Shown here: in pieces, positions 28,961 to 41,142 of the stretch
Layout of the letters: each line of letters begins with the position of its first letter
How positions within the stretch are numbered: position 1 is the first letter of the stretch
From: Paralichthys olivaceus
Lineage: Eukaryota > Chordata > Actinopteri > Pleuronectiformes > Paralichthyidae
Assembly (NCBI RefSeq): GCF_024713975.1
Contig: NC_091116.1
Span: 12,678,986-12,742,985, forward strand
Direction: 5' to 3'
DNA: 64,000 bases
Program-made: the position numbers and the translations under genes
Notes under the pieces: generated by a model
What the model saw: only the letters and a program-made list of their open reading frames with translations
Told to the model about the DNA's origin: nothing
Database searches by the model: none

Positions 28961-31900
28961 AAGCACAAGAGCAACAAGTATTTTTATTATCTTCACCCTG
29001 ACTCATCATCAAGTTCATGTAGAAAATATATATTTTTTAAAATCTAATAATTAAAGAATTATAACTTGAACTCACACTGAAAAGTTTCACTTGAAGTTTT
29101 CCTGAATTTAATCTCCACAGCTCCTGATCCCCCGACGCTGTGATGCAGGGAACAGCCACTGGATGGCGTCCTCACTTCAGTGACTCACTGACGACTCTGG
29201 ACCCTCAGGGGCCCTGAAGCCCCCACCCCCACCCCCACCCCCGTCAGTGTCTTTACGTCTTTTTAATTACCTGCAAATTAAATCATGTACCGACGTATCA
29301 AACTATAACTCTGCTACTAACTTCACATTCACGTCACATTTTAGTCCCAAGAAGAGTTTAAAGGGATTTTAACCCCAAATCTGATTTTCCCTCATTGCAA
29401 CCTTTATTTTATAAAACACGTAAACAAGTGCTTGTGTAGTTCAGTTCTCTCATAAATGTTTTCCTCCTCCTCGCTCTCCGTGATTCTCTCCTGTCCATCA
29501 CTCTCTACAGAAATGCAGAGCCGACCCAGGAGCCGTCAGATGCCTGAGCTCCTCGCTCCGGGACTCCAGCTCTGAATGTAAACGCCGTCATAATCCTCAA
29601 ACGTCCGCAGGAGCCCAGAGCTTCATCCCCTCAACTGCTCATTCCTCTTCAAACACGCCTCCAAACGTCTTCTTTCTTTTTTTATATACGAGAGGAGAGA
29701 TAGTTTGCGATAGAGGGATAACGGAGATCTTTTTCATGTGCTGTGATTCGTCCTCCTCCCCTCGGAGGTCCACAGATTACTTTTCTTTTACGGCCCGAAA
29801 ACTATTTTAGTGTTTTGCTACTTTTTCTTTGCGGCGGCTCGAGAGAGAACGTGCGTCTCAAATCATTCAGTCACTTGATTTTCTCCTTCCTCAGAAGTAT
29901 TATTACATTTTAAATTATACATTAGTTCAACTTCGTGAACTTTAAAATGTGTACATTCAGATTCAACAAGTGGGTTTTTATTGTGAAATCACAGCTCTGA
30001 CATTTGACCTGTCGACAGGAAACGACGGATCGCAGCAGGCGGAGCTGTCGTTATTGTGATGAGTGACCGAACAGAAGAAACCAAAACAAGTGAGAAAGTT
30101 CATTTTGTCTCTTAAATCATAGTTTGCGTGACACTTCTTGTATTTTCAGACCATGTTACTCAGAATCAGCTCAGAACTTTACCTCAAACAAAAAGAGACA
30201 AGACGTTGGTCTTTCTGCAACATGTTCACACAGAGACGACTTCTGTTTCTCCTGCAGAGTTTACGAGACGACGCAGAGGACGCCGTTGGACAAGTCTGCA
30301 GAAGATGGAGCGGGTATGTAAACAGAGTGCGGATGAGCACGTTCTTAAATGCATGTAAATCTCTTCCAAATCACTGAAGTGGGATATTTCAGGTGCTCGA
30401 TGAACCGCAGGAAATCCTGTGGATTTATTCTGTCCTTTGTCTCTGGGCTGAAATAATCCAGCGCTCTGATTCAAGTGGTCAGACGACTGTTAATTTCATT
30501 TCTCGAGACTCCCCGGGCGACTTCCCCTCACGTGTCACTAACTCTAATCCCCCCAATTATTTCCACGACGAGAAGATTTAGAGCAAGTGTTTTATCAACC
30601 TGACAAAACACTCATCTGTACTCCGACGAGACTTTGAAGCATGTTTTCTCTTCGTGGACAGTAATCGTTGCTTTGTGTCTCCTTTTTTTATCACGTTGTG
30701 TCTTTTCTCTAATGTTTGTGTCTAGTTTTGGTAGTCGAGTCTATTTAAATAGTAAAACTTCATATCTGTTTGGATATTTTGGATAATTTGAAGCCTGTTT
30801 TCAGGGATTTTCCGTCGTGTTGTGGTGATTTAGCGTCTTCTCGTAGTTGTCGTGTGTCTCTTTGGTATTTTCGTGTCAGATTTGTGTTGGGTCTGTTGAA
30901 GCAGTAATGTTGCATCTCTTTTTAATCACTTTAAAGCATCAGACCTTGCATAGAGGCTTCGTCTCACACCTGACCTCTCGGACGCCAGCTCCCATTTAAT
31001 TATCCATGCACGGATGCGATGAGGATGTGGGTGTTGATGAAAATTCATATTTGATATTAATATTTGAATGAATCAAATATCTGTAGCATCATGTGCGCTC
31101 TAAAAGAATCCAGCAAATGAAATAAGTGACAATTAAAGAGACTTATTGACTCATAGAGATCAGATATTGACAGGAAGCAATAACATTTGAGTTCCTATCA
31201 CATAGATTTCCTATAAGTTGGTTTGTTATTTATAATTACAGCTGTAGATGAACATCAGTGATCTATAATAATGATCAGTAATGGATTACATGTTCAGAGT
31301 AACTGGGGGGGGGGGGGGGGGGTCCCTGGCTGTAAATCACAGTTGATGCTCCGTGTGTCTGTGCTGCTGGTGATAAGAGTTGAGCTGTATTGAAGCTGGA
31401 TGGATGCAGAGATCAAAGTGTGCAGTCAGGGCCTCGGAAAAAAAAAAAAAAAAATCCCACAAATCGTGCTCTCCAGATAAAAACCTGATGCTGCTGTGCG
31501 ACCGCAGCCGGAGGCTTCAGGAGCCTCCACACACACACACCCCTCCCCCTAAAAAAAAACAAGCGGGTTGTGCTGCAAGAGTTTTACAATCAGAGAAATC
31601 TGAGGGGAGGGGGTTTGTGTTTGGGGATATAGCTGAAGTTTCTTTGAATATTTCTGTAGTTATTTCCTGGCGGTGATGAAATGTGGACACCAAAAAATGG
31701 TTTCTAAAAACTAGCAGGGCAGAGTCGAGCTCTTTCCCCTCCTTCAATCCAGACGCATCTAAGTCTCCTGAATATGTGCGATTTGTTTCATTAATTATTC
31801 TCAGAGAAAAATTGTGAAGAAGTTTAATAAAATGAAAACAAATTCCTGGATCCTGGACTGATATCTTCTTCTGTCACGTTCCCACGGAGTCACTGTTTTT

Positions 31901-33204
31901 TAATATCAGACCGTTGCTTCAGCAGCTCACTCTGTAGTTCTGCTGTGAAATGTCCGGATCATTCTCTCCCTACCTGCCAGTCACCATCATACTGTCATTG
32001 ATTAGTTTCTATCTCACTCTGCTGCGCCGGAGCCCCGACCAGCCTCCACTATCGATCTGCAGCTCGAATAATAAAGCCTCCATGGAAACATCATCCTATC
32101 TGCATATGACTTTCATTTAAAAAAAAAAAAAAAAAACTCAACTCCCTCCTGCACACGGTTGTGAACGAATCATTAGAAATCAACAGGGCTGATTTCTAAT
32201 GATTTAATCCCCCTCCCCCTCTGATCCGATTATGATTTAACGTCTGACTCGTGTTGAGTCTGTCGTCGGATGAATCTGCAGCCGCTGCATTTATTTCCCC
32301 TGTTTGACTTTTTCCTCGGTGCAGGTGCTGGATTCACGGCCTTTATCTGCTCCTCTTAATGTCACATGTAACCAAAGGGCTGCGGAAATGTCAAGCGCAC
32401 GCACACACACATGCACACACATGCACACTTTCTTTCTTCGACAAAATAATGCAAGAAATCTTCGGCTTTTCTGAAAAACGATTTCCTCTCTGTAGAATAT
32501 TGAGCATCACTGTGAACTTTGACCTTTTACACAAACACGCCAACAGCCACATGATCACCGTGGTGATTTATTTACCCTCCACACTTTGCCTGTCTCATGA
32601 CATTTAAACCTAACGTTAAGAAAATCACGAGTAAAATGAAGAAACACACGTTCACTGTGAATTTAAACGTCATCTAATGCTTCAGTGTTTTATTTTGCAC
32701 GTGTAGAACTGTGGACTGGTCAGTCATCTCTATTTTTTAATTGTTTTTCCTTTTCTTCCATTTAGGTTTTAAAGCGACCTCCATTGAAAATATTTGACTC
32801 TTAATTAAAAAGTTTAAAATCATTTAATTTAGGCCAAACTGTTTCATATTCAATATTAAACAGGAGGTTTAATTCACCTTTAATTCTAAGGTTTCTTACA
32901 TGATTGAAATTAAAACGTCTTCAGTGACCTGAACAGATGTGAGGACAAACAATCCTATGAGCTCTGCGGAATAAATAAAATAGTCAGTTCTCTAAATCGT
33001 GCAACCTCAGTATTATAATAAGCAAATAAATAGAAATATAAACTCTCTAACTCTGTTTCTACATTTGAATGTTAAAACATGATTCCAGGTAAAGAAACTA
33101 ATATTTAACTTTACTGTAAAATAATGATTTGCCTCAAAACGTGTGTTATGTCAGGAAATAAAAGTAAAATATCAAACATCCAAAGTTCAGCAGCAGTAAC
33201 ATCA
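28961..33204. other. Intergenic DNA between the tubulin gene and nr4a2
   Basis: No gene recognised. Contents include a C-rich run at 29219-29242, a poly-G run at about 31306-31323, poly-A runs at 31438-31454 and 32119-32135, and a perfect hairpin at 32168-32204. Two patches of balanced sequence rich in homeodomain-like ATTA/TAATTA sites are near 30950-31080 and 31940-32115. The two genes are divergent in neither sense: both are on the minus strand, so this is upstream of the tubulin gene and downstream of nr4a2. Confidence 0.5.
32168..32204. repeat. Perfect inverted repeat, 15-bp arms, 7-nt loop
   Basis: The arm aatcattagaaatca (32168-32182) is exactly complementary to tgatttctaatgatt (32190-32204) around acagggc. 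Confidence 0.9.
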
Positions 33205-33210
33205 TTTATT
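33205..33210 (-). promoter_or_regulatory. nr4a2: Candidate polyadenylation signal of nr4a2
   Basis: AATAAA on the minus strand, about 550 bp after the nr4a2 stop codon. The implied 3' UTR is AT-rich, as expected for an unstable immediate-early transcript. Confidence 0.5.
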
Positions 33211-33760
33211 CATGAAATCAGACAATGACAGTTTACTCTGAGAACACGAGACCATGGAAGAGTAAGTCTACTGAATACTGTGATAAATCACTATATTACC
33301 AATAACCAGGGTTTGTGATAAAGAACATAAAAGAATATCTGAGTTAGCAAAATGCTTCTGTACAAGCTGAGAAGCACAAGAACGTGGAAAACAAACCTTA
33401 CCTGCCAAACACACTGTTATTCACCTGCAGTCTATAGTTTTGTCTTTACTTAAATTTACAACGCAAAATATTTTTATTAATGAAACAAAAAATCTGTCCT
33501 TTCCTGGTCCACAGGATTTAAAAAGAAACCGTTACCATGCTTCAGTTTCACGAGGACGTCGTTCGATATGATGAAAAAATTACAGATAAGATACGACTCT
33601 TCAAATAAAGGTTTGCATCCAAAATCCTTCTGAAATGTTTTTAGTGCAGCGCACAGAGCTCAAACTGAACGGACTGACTCCAGGGACTGAAAAATAATCT
33701 AACCAGCGCCATCGCTGAGAAAAACAAACGTCCCCACGTGTCGCCTGTTCTCCCGCGTCT

Positions 33761-36751
33761 CTAAAACGGCAATGTGTCGAGGAATAACTTATCTATCACG
33801 GCGGGCGGCGGCACCAGATCCTCCAGCTTCAGATAGAAAATCCTCTGCAGGCCTTGGATGCACAGAGTGCGCAGTTCAGGCAGCTTTTGTAAAAGTCTGG
33901 ACAAATGGTTGGACCAAGAGTCTGAGCCTCCGTCTGCGCACACGCCGCCATCCTTCAAGCACTTGACAATGTTGCTCTGCAGCTCCTCCACTTTCTTCGG
34001 CTCCTTTAGTCCGTGTCTCTCTGCGGGTCCACAAATCACAAAAACCTATTAGATGGTTTATCGATCGATCGACTGTCCAATAAATCCTATAAAGTAACAG
34101 GCTGAAGTTAAACGCAACACGAGGGGACGACTTTGAGTCCTTGAGACTTGAAAACAACAAAGTGTGAGCGTGAATGAAGTGTTGCTGAGTGTCTCACCGG
34201 TGACCAGGGCGAGGGTGCATATGCAGGAAAAGGTGGAGACGTCCAGGTTCATCCTCTGCAGGTTGGCGGAGAATTCCACGATGCTGTCAATCCACTCCCC
34301 AAAGCCCCGGAGGCACTGGAGCCGGTGCCACACCGAGCCGTCGCAGAAGATCAGCTTCCCTTCCTCAGGGTTGGATCTGAAACGTTGGGGAAATTGAAAC
34401 AGTGAAAAGGTGAAAGGCAGAGTTGGATATAAGTCACAAGACAGAAACCTCTCATCCATCATGGGAAATGTCATTCTGCAGCTTCCAAAGGAAAGAGAAG
34501 CGATAGAAGTCAGAACCTCGGTGTGTGATAACGACTTCTTTACCTGTACGAGAGGCGTAAAACAAAGAGCTCCAGGAAAGCCGAGTAGAAGAGCAGGTCC
34601 TGGTCGTGTTTGGGAAGAGCGGTAAAGCCCGGGACCTTCTGCGCCCACCCTCGAATCACCTCCATCGACCTGGTCAGGAGGTCGTAGAACTGCCTGACGT
34701 GCTGCGCGTCATCTCCCAGAGGACTCCCAGACCTCTCCCTGAACTGCATGATGGGAAACGTCAGGAATCAGTGCTGTGTTTTGTGTTCCGCTGGAGTAGT
34801 TATCGTAAAACTCTTACTTTGGAGTAGTCGAGGCGAGAGGGTGGAGGGTTCGACTCCACGTGCGCCCTGATGAGGGCGCTCAGGAGGCTGCGGACGGGGG
34901 AGTCCGCGAGAGCTTTGGGTTTGGACGGCAGGCGACCCCTTCGACCTTTCAGACCGTCTGTCCTCACCACTGCAGAGCACATGGACAAACAGGACATATT
35001 CAAGTTCTTGGTGTCAATGAAGACATGATATGATCGGGTGTCTCTTTACCTTCTTTGACCATCCCCACTGTAAGGCACTTCTGGAAGCGGCAGTATTGGC
35101 ACCGGTTCCTCCTGCGTTTGTCCACTGGGCAGCTTTTGGCAGCCAAACACACGTACTTGGCCTTTTTCTGGACCGTGCGCTTCATGAAGACAAGAGGAAA
35201 ATCAGTCAGATTACAAAACCTGCTACTTGACCTCAAGACGATCGTGTGTAAAAGCATCTGAGAACCTTCCACCGTCTCAACATCACCACATCTGTCTCTG
35301 TGGAATTGATCTCAAAGGGGTTCATTAGCCTGTTCTGATCTGTGGAACCCTCTGAGAATGGTTCTCCACACAAGAACTTATCCTGGTTCCTCCTTAAACG
35401 GTCCTTTCAAAGTCAGCAGCAGCGCTCTGGCTCCTGTGGGCCATGTGAGGCAGGATAAGGCATTCAGCCGGCGGACAGGGCAGTCTGGGTAAATACAGGG
35501 TCGTGGACATTCATAATTTGGAGAATCGCAGGGGGAATCTCCCTCAGAGACGGGGGGGGGGTGTTTTTATTCAGGGCACGTTAGAGGCCGTTTTCAAACA
35601 GGACATTTGAACCTAAAGCGCGTGTGTCAAGGGATCAAACGTGCGGCTGAAGTGTAATGACCAATTTAGCAGGTGTCAGATGGATTTTTAAATTATAGCC
35701 TATTACGAGAAATTAGGGTTTTATCAGGCGACAGTGAGACCATGTGGAAAAATTAATATATCAGTGCTTTTTTGAAAGAATGGTCAGATTAACAAATGCA
35801 TGAATCTATTTTTAATTTGACTGTAAATATAAAAGTCTCTGTTGTATTTCTTTTGTAAATCTGCTGCAGATTTCTCGGTTTTTATGCAACTTTAGGTGAA
35901 ACACAAACCTTGAAGAATCCCTTGCAGCCCTCGCAGGTGCGCACTCCGTAGTGCTGGCACGCTGCGTTATCCCCGCACACCGCGCACAGCCCCTCCGAGC
36001 TCAGGGGTCCTCGGCTGGGCGCAGAGGAAGCCTGGTAGTCCATGAAGGGGTGAGTGTGGGCGAGCTGCAGCGGGTGAGGAAACCCCACAGCGGGCTGCTT
36101 CCCCAGGCCGGTGGAGCCCAAAACCCCGGGACCGTCCAGCGGCTGGTGCGCATCCAGGTTCATGGACACGTGGAGGGATCCGTCAAACTTCATCTGGCAG
36201 GCGGATAAACTCTGACCGCTGTGCTGCGCGTGTTTGAGAGAGAACAACGAGAACCTGCACAGCGCGTTTTTCCTGTGCGCCGCCGCCAAATAGTCCTGTC
36301 GAAAACTGTACAGAGAAGCGGAGTCGTCCCAGATGTGGCCCGCTGGAGTTTGGAAGCCGGGTGTGATGGGGGTGTGCGGGGAGGGAGACCGGTAGTAATA
36401 AACTGAGCCCGGGGAGGAGAGCAGCTCGTCGGGCTGGTGCGAGGGATGCGGAGTCGGCTGGTACCGCGGACACCCGTGCGCATCCTCCACCTTTACGCAC
36501 GGCAGCTCCGCCTGAACCGGCATCTGGAAGAGGCACGGGGGCTTCACGTCGTACCCGCAGCTGTAAGAGTCCGCCAAGGGGCCAAAGCTGGGGCCCGAGG
36601 ATGCAGCAGAGATCTCGCTGTTGGTGAGGTCCATGCTGAACTTGACAAACTCCGGGGTGAGGAAGTCGCAGCTGCGCTCCCCGGCACCGCTCTGGGAAGC
36701 CGGGCTGGCTCCTGGTGGAGAGGAGCCGCACTGGGTCTGGACGCACGGCAT
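33761..36751 (-). CDS. nr4a2: Nuclear receptor subfamily 4 group A member 2 (Nurr1-like), 6 coding exons
   Basis: Orphan, ligand-independent nuclear receptor that binds NBRE/NurRE DNA sites; in vertebrates it specifies midbrain dopamine neurons and is an immediate-early gene. Coding exons in transcript order: 36751-35909, 35179-35050, 34969-34818, 34743-34544, 34376-34198, 34020-33761; 1764 nt, 587 aa (human NR4A2: 598). The N-terminal part starts [20 protein letters not shown] and contains [16 protein letters not shown], the Nurr1 AF-1 signature. Zinc finger 1 uses Cys256, 259, 273 and 276 (P-box CEGCKG) and finger 2 uses Cys292, 298, 308 and 311, followed by the A-box [11 protein letters not shown]. 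The ligand-binding domain ends [10 protein letters not shown], as in NR4A receptors. The splice acceptor of the second coding exon is gaag with a fair pyrimidine tract. The linker before the last helices ([16 protein letters not shown]) and the AF-1 region diverge from human, so this may be one of the two fish-specific paralogues (a or b unresolved). Confidence 0.95.
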
Positions 36752-37300
36752 GGTGGTCTCTGCACACACACACACGGAGGCAGAGGAGAGGAGGTAAAGT
36801 GGGTAAAATTAATATAAACTGGTTTCACTGCAAAAGCCCGTTGCATTCAGAAGTTTTAGTTATTTTACTTGATTAAAATCTAAAAACTAAAATGTAGAAA
36901 ATCGCTTCTTCAACTGTATTTTTGTCCCTTTACTCAGAAATGGTCCCAAACATTTAAATTCAAAACAAGTTTCAAGTCTGTTGCTGACTGAGGAGCAACA
37001 TGCATAGAGAATTTAACATAATTATTTATTACCTGAAGACTTGAATCGCCTTATGTTTCAGAGGAGGTTGTTTCCTTCTGGATTTGTTTTCTGCTCACTA
37101 AAGAAAAAACACACCAGAGCGTCACACGCAGGATTTTAAACCCAAAAATGAATCTGTTGATGAATAAATAAATAAATAAAAAGAACCTTAAAGCTCCATC
37201 CAGTGCAGAAGCGCGGTGATAAATAATCCCATCATTGCTCCGGTGTCGCTGTGGATGTGTTAAACTCGCAGGGAACACTCTTGTCTCACTCTTGGCTCTG
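36752..37300 (-). promoter_or_regulatory. nr4a2: nr4a2 5' UTR and proximal promoter region
   Basis: The start-codon exon begins at 36759 after a tgtgtgtgtgcag acceptor, so the first exon or exons are non-coding, as in other vertebrates. A donor-like cag/gtaata at 37033-37028 (minus strand) could end such an exon. No TATA box can be assigned with confidence. The 5' end was placed only approximately. Confidence 0.4.
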
Positions 37301-38095
37301 CTGCAGACTGACTCACACCGACAATGTGCTTTTGTTTACGTGGTGCGCACCGTGTGCCAAACCCTGTTACGCACAAGCCACAGAGGGGCGGAGTGTGCGC
37401 CATTGACTGGTTTGGGCACAGAAAGTCGTTCATGTAATTTGGAAATAACACTCGTGACCCACTTCTCTTCAGTTTGCGTCATAGTTGAGGTATTTTATTG
37501 CCATTTAATAACGTGTAAATCTATTATATAATGTGACATGATGGCTTTTAAACTTAAAGTCAAGTTATTTACTGATGAGAATCACATTAATATTGTCTTT
37601 TATCTTTGGTAAACAGCGTCATTCTGCACCATTTGGAAATGTCAAGTTATTTCATGCTGCTCGGCCTCTGGGCACAGACGAATAAAAGCTCTCAGTGTGT
37701 TTTAGATGTTGGCAGACGACCCGGATGAAGAGGCCACACATTCTCACCTCAACATTGTGTGTCTCTTACTGATCTAGATGTGGTTATTAAAGCCTCACAG
37801 TTGTCCTGTGTGTCTCTGGGCGGTTTCATGTTTTTGCGGTTGTGTATTTTTGTCATCTCTTCGTGGGATTTGTGTTTCTTTGAGGTTGTTTTCGTCCGTA
37901 TTTTAACCATTTTGTCTCTTCGCAGTTAATTCCTGTGACCTTGGAGTTATCGCTCATCTCTTCGTGGTTGTTGTTCTTGCCGCTGTTTATCTTTTTGTGG
38001 TCATTCTGGTTGTTTTGTGTCTCCAGGGTCATCTAGCACAGAGGATATTTTTTTTTATAAATAGCATATTTCACAAATAGAAGTTACGATCCTCA

Positions 38096-38150
38096 GGATA
38101 AGTCGCTCTGGACAAAAGCGTCTGTTAAATGTAAATGTATATTTATTATA
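38096..38150 (+). mobile_element. Fish SINE 3'-tail-like fragment
   Basis: The phrase gataagtcgctctggacaaa followed by agcgtctgttaaatgtaaatg resembles the tail that is very common in teleost tRNA-derived SINEs (I recall the form gtcgctttggataaaagcgtctg). Only the tail is evident; the head is not recognised, so this is a remnant. Confidence 0.55.
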
Positions 38151-38283
38151 TATAGTTAAATATCTGTTTCTGTGTTGTTGACGTCCCTGTGGATTTTTAT
38201 TTGGTCTTTTTTCTGTGTCTTAAGTGACATTTTTGCATTTGTTGTGTCCATTTGGTTGATCTGTCATTGTGCATCTTCTTTTA

Positions 38284-38430
38284 GGGAGGAGGTGGAGGAG
38301 GAGAGGAGGTGGAGGAGGAGAGGGGATGGAGGAGGAGGAGGAGGAGGTGGAGGAGGAGAGAGGATGGATGAATGGGGGGATGGAGATGTAGGAGGGATGA
38401 GGAGGTGTGGAGGAGGAGGAGGAAGGAAGA
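38284..38430. repeat. (GGA)-rich polypurine tract
   Basis: A run of gga/ggt-rich sequence, nearly all purine on the plus strand, lying 70 bp upstream of the first gpd2 CCAAT box. Open frames through it encode only Glu/Gly/Arg-rich low-complexity sequence. Confidence 0.8.
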
Positions 38431-38498
38431 AACCCACCCTTGTGCAGCCCCGCCCTCCCCTTACATCACCCTCGTGGCGCCGCCTCCCCTCCAACACG

Positions 38499-38535
38499 AT
38501 TGGACGAGCTCGGCCCAGCGCCGCGCTCTGATTGG
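38499..38535 (+). promoter_or_regulatory. gpd2: gpd2 promoter: two inverted CCAAT boxes
   Basis: ATTGG occurs at 38499-38503 and again at 38531-38535, 32 bp apart (about three helical turns), inside a CpG-rich island of about 38440-38900. This spacing is typical of paired NF-Y sites in housekeeping promoters. No TATA box is evident. Confidence 0.6.
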
Positions 38536-38559
38536 CCGCCGGCGGCGTCACTCCCACCC

Positions 38560-38655
38560 CCCCCTCTGCACTTCCTGGTTGTAGCTGTCAGTCGCAGCTA
38601 ACGTCGGAGCCACAGCTGATGTCGTGACTCCTGCTCCGCTTCACCTCCTCTAACT
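38560..38655 (+). other. gpd2: gpd2 non-coding first exon (approximate 5' end)
   Basis: A strong donor (gtaagtg) at 38656 follows a CpG-rich stretch downstream of the CCAAT pair. The start-codon exon begins at 41138, so a 5' UTR exon ending here is the simplest model. The 5' boundary is a guess. Confidence 0.5.
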
Positions 38656-38730
38656 GTAAGTGACGGCGTCCGAGCCGCTGCTCCGTGTTTCTGTCTCCTG
38701 TCCTCGCGCGTCTGCTCCGAACTTTAACCC

Positions 38731-38731
<1 letters not shown>

Positions 38732-38798
<67 letters not shown>
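38732..38798. repeat. (AG)n microsatellite
   Basis: About 33 AG units in gpd2 intron 1, 77 bp after the presumed first exon and still inside the CpG-rich promoter region. Confidence 0.95.
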
Positions 38799-38799
<1 letters not shown>

Positions 38800-41137
38800 T
38801 TCGAACCCTGCGCGTCTTCGCGTGTGTTTCCTGACGTAAACAGCGTATTCTCGACGCGGCTAATCCGCTGTGACAACAAGTAACACGTAAATAAATGTCC
38901 CGTCGGAGCCGTTTGCTGCTGGAGACACGGGTCTTAAACGCGGCGTGATTTGAAAACGGGGCTGTTAATCCTCCACGGGGAAAAACAGTAAAAACACTTT
39001 AAATAGAGCAAAATGTCAATGGAGTTTGGTGTTGAAGAAACAGGAAGCCCCCCACCACACACAGACACATACACACCTTCCTCTGCTGGAGGGTGAAGGG
39101 TGTGCATCTCATCTTCACCATGAGGAGGGAGAGTTTTTAGTCATCTGCAGATTCACCCTGCAACAATGAGACAGCCCCAGTTGATCCGGCTGAACCGCGG
39201 CCATCAGCAGATTCCTGTCCGCCGGTTGCTCCGGGCTAATTATTGTCATATTTGGCCTTTCCAGTGTTCAGTAATGAGCAGCCTGTTGAAAGGGTGCGAG
39301 AGCGTGAGGCCTGTCACTGAGTGTGTTTGGGATTGTATTGTGTTCAGAGGGACAATGCACAGCGTCTGGTGTCGAGAGTTTTCCAAATGTAGACGAGAAA
39401 CAGTGAATAAAAGGCTTTTAGTTCCACTGAAGGAATGTTGTCTGACTGGTTCCAGCTGCAACTTCAAGAGAATAGATAAAGTCACAATATGATATAAATG
39501 CAGAATGTAAATAAATATAAGAATAGGGGAGTTTCTCGTTATGTTCATTGAGTATAACGCTCTAAAGTTTGAGCTTACAGAGCAAAATACAATCAGTAAA
39601 ACTGTTTAATTCTTTCTTATTTAATTTGACCATTTTATCAGCGGTCATTTGACCACACCCTGTTCTCTTTCAGTTCTGTGGAGAAATGATTTGATATCTT
39701 TCATAAGAAGCAATAAAAGTGACTGTTCTTCCTGAACCGAGGTGCAGTAAAATGTTTGCTGTTGGATAGAACGCTTAAAGTTTTTAAAGCACGTCAAACT
39801 TTAATGTGTTGTGGGAGTTTTAAGTGACATTGTGCAATTTGCAATTTGGTCAAACAAGGTCAGAAATGTGCAGATGTTTGGGGCTAATATTTCCTGTTGG
39901 AGCAGCGGTAATGATGTACGTGTAATATTTATTCAGACCGAACTGCTTGTTGACATTTGTGCCATCTGTAGCTGTGTTAAAATGCATTAGAATCTGCTTC
40001 AGCGTGTGTTTGTCTCTGGAAACCTTCATTCAACGTGCATCACTGTGGGAATGCAGATAGTTTATTTGGGGCGTGCCTCTGGTGGGAGTTGAGGCCCTCG
40101 GCCCTGAACCTGGTGTCATGTTCGGCTCATTATGCAACACGGGCTCATTATAAAGAGATGTAATTGTAACTGGTGCTAATAGTAAACTGTGAATACGTTG
40201 TTATTTTTATATTCAGATTTTGATTTGCTGTTTGGTGACGAGTTGAAGCTGTGTACGTTTTCTCTGATGTTAGATATTCTACTTCTTTAGTAAGTGAGTC
40301 TGTGTTTTTAACAAGCAGTGGATTATTTTTCAGTCAAGAAGATTTTTAGAATTTATCTTTGGTTCTTCATTTGTGAAAGAAAAAAGGTCAAAACAGTTTT
40401 TTAAAGTCAGAACTGACGTCTTCTACTGTAAGTTTACTTTTAGACGGGACGAATCTGATGAGCTGGAACAAGAGAAAGTCTGTGCCAGTTAAATTAGTTG
40501 TAAATTGATCATCTCTCAATCGACTAATTGATTAATCAGCTGTTTGTTTCAGCTCTAGTTAGGATATTTCCCGCAGGGACTCTGCAGGAATATTTTAAAG
40601 TGTCCTTATGTGAAAAAACTAAATGTCATCTGTGTAATTAGTCATTTATCACCGACTATTAATGCATCGCACACAAGAGTTAATTATCAAAGCACAGACA
40701 CCTTCATCAAAGACTGTTTTCATTATCGAGTAATCTGTCAATTAGTGATTTCACCGAATCAAACCGTCTGATCATGTAGTTTTTTAAAATGTCAACACTG
40801 TAAACAAATGACCGTCATGAGTTACCAGAGGGAACGAGCTGTCGCCATTTTGATTTGGTCTCACGAACAACTTTAAAAAAGTGAACTTTATAATGACGGG
40901 ACAGGAAGACGTGTATTAGCTCTCATCGTGTAACAGGTTGTAAGTTTGTCTCTCAGTAGAGACAGTTTGTCCTTGTTGTGGACGTCAGATGATATAATCA
41001 GACACCAGCTTTCTCTCCATGTGAACTCGACTCCCTCTCTTCAGCTTGCATACCTCCTTCACACGATCACCTGTCATGTCAGAGCCTTATAACCCAAGCG
41101 TCCCCGCTCTGTCTCCTCTCTGCACTTCACTCTGCAG
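38799..41137. other. gpd2 intron 1, non-coding
   Basis: AT-rich intron with no exon recognised. Patches around 39140-39300 (contains gggctaattattgtcatattt) and 39900-40080 have the look of conserved regulatory DNA. An 108-codon open frame at 39166-39492 shows no family resemblance and crosses one such patch. Confidence 0.45.
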
Positions 41138-41142
41138 GGCCA

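Larger units (their letters stand above)
37300..38495. other. nr4a2/gpd2 divergent intergenic region
   Basis: About 1.2 kb between two head-to-head genes. It holds T/G-rich decayed minisatellite phrases (37800-38030), a SINE-tail-like sequence (38096-38150) and a GGA-rich polypurine tract (38284-38430) just upstream of the gpd2 promoter. No coding sequence seen. Confidence 0.55.

Noticed and set aside
30124..30377. Overlapping 65-79 codon frames with a donor-like gtatgta at the end
   Set aside because: A single exon-like patch (30250-30310) with no partner exon and no recognised protein; not enough to call a gene.
38172..38531. 119-codon frame upstream of gpd2
   Set aside because: It runs through the GGA-rich tract and the gpd2 promoter; low complexity, no family resemblance.
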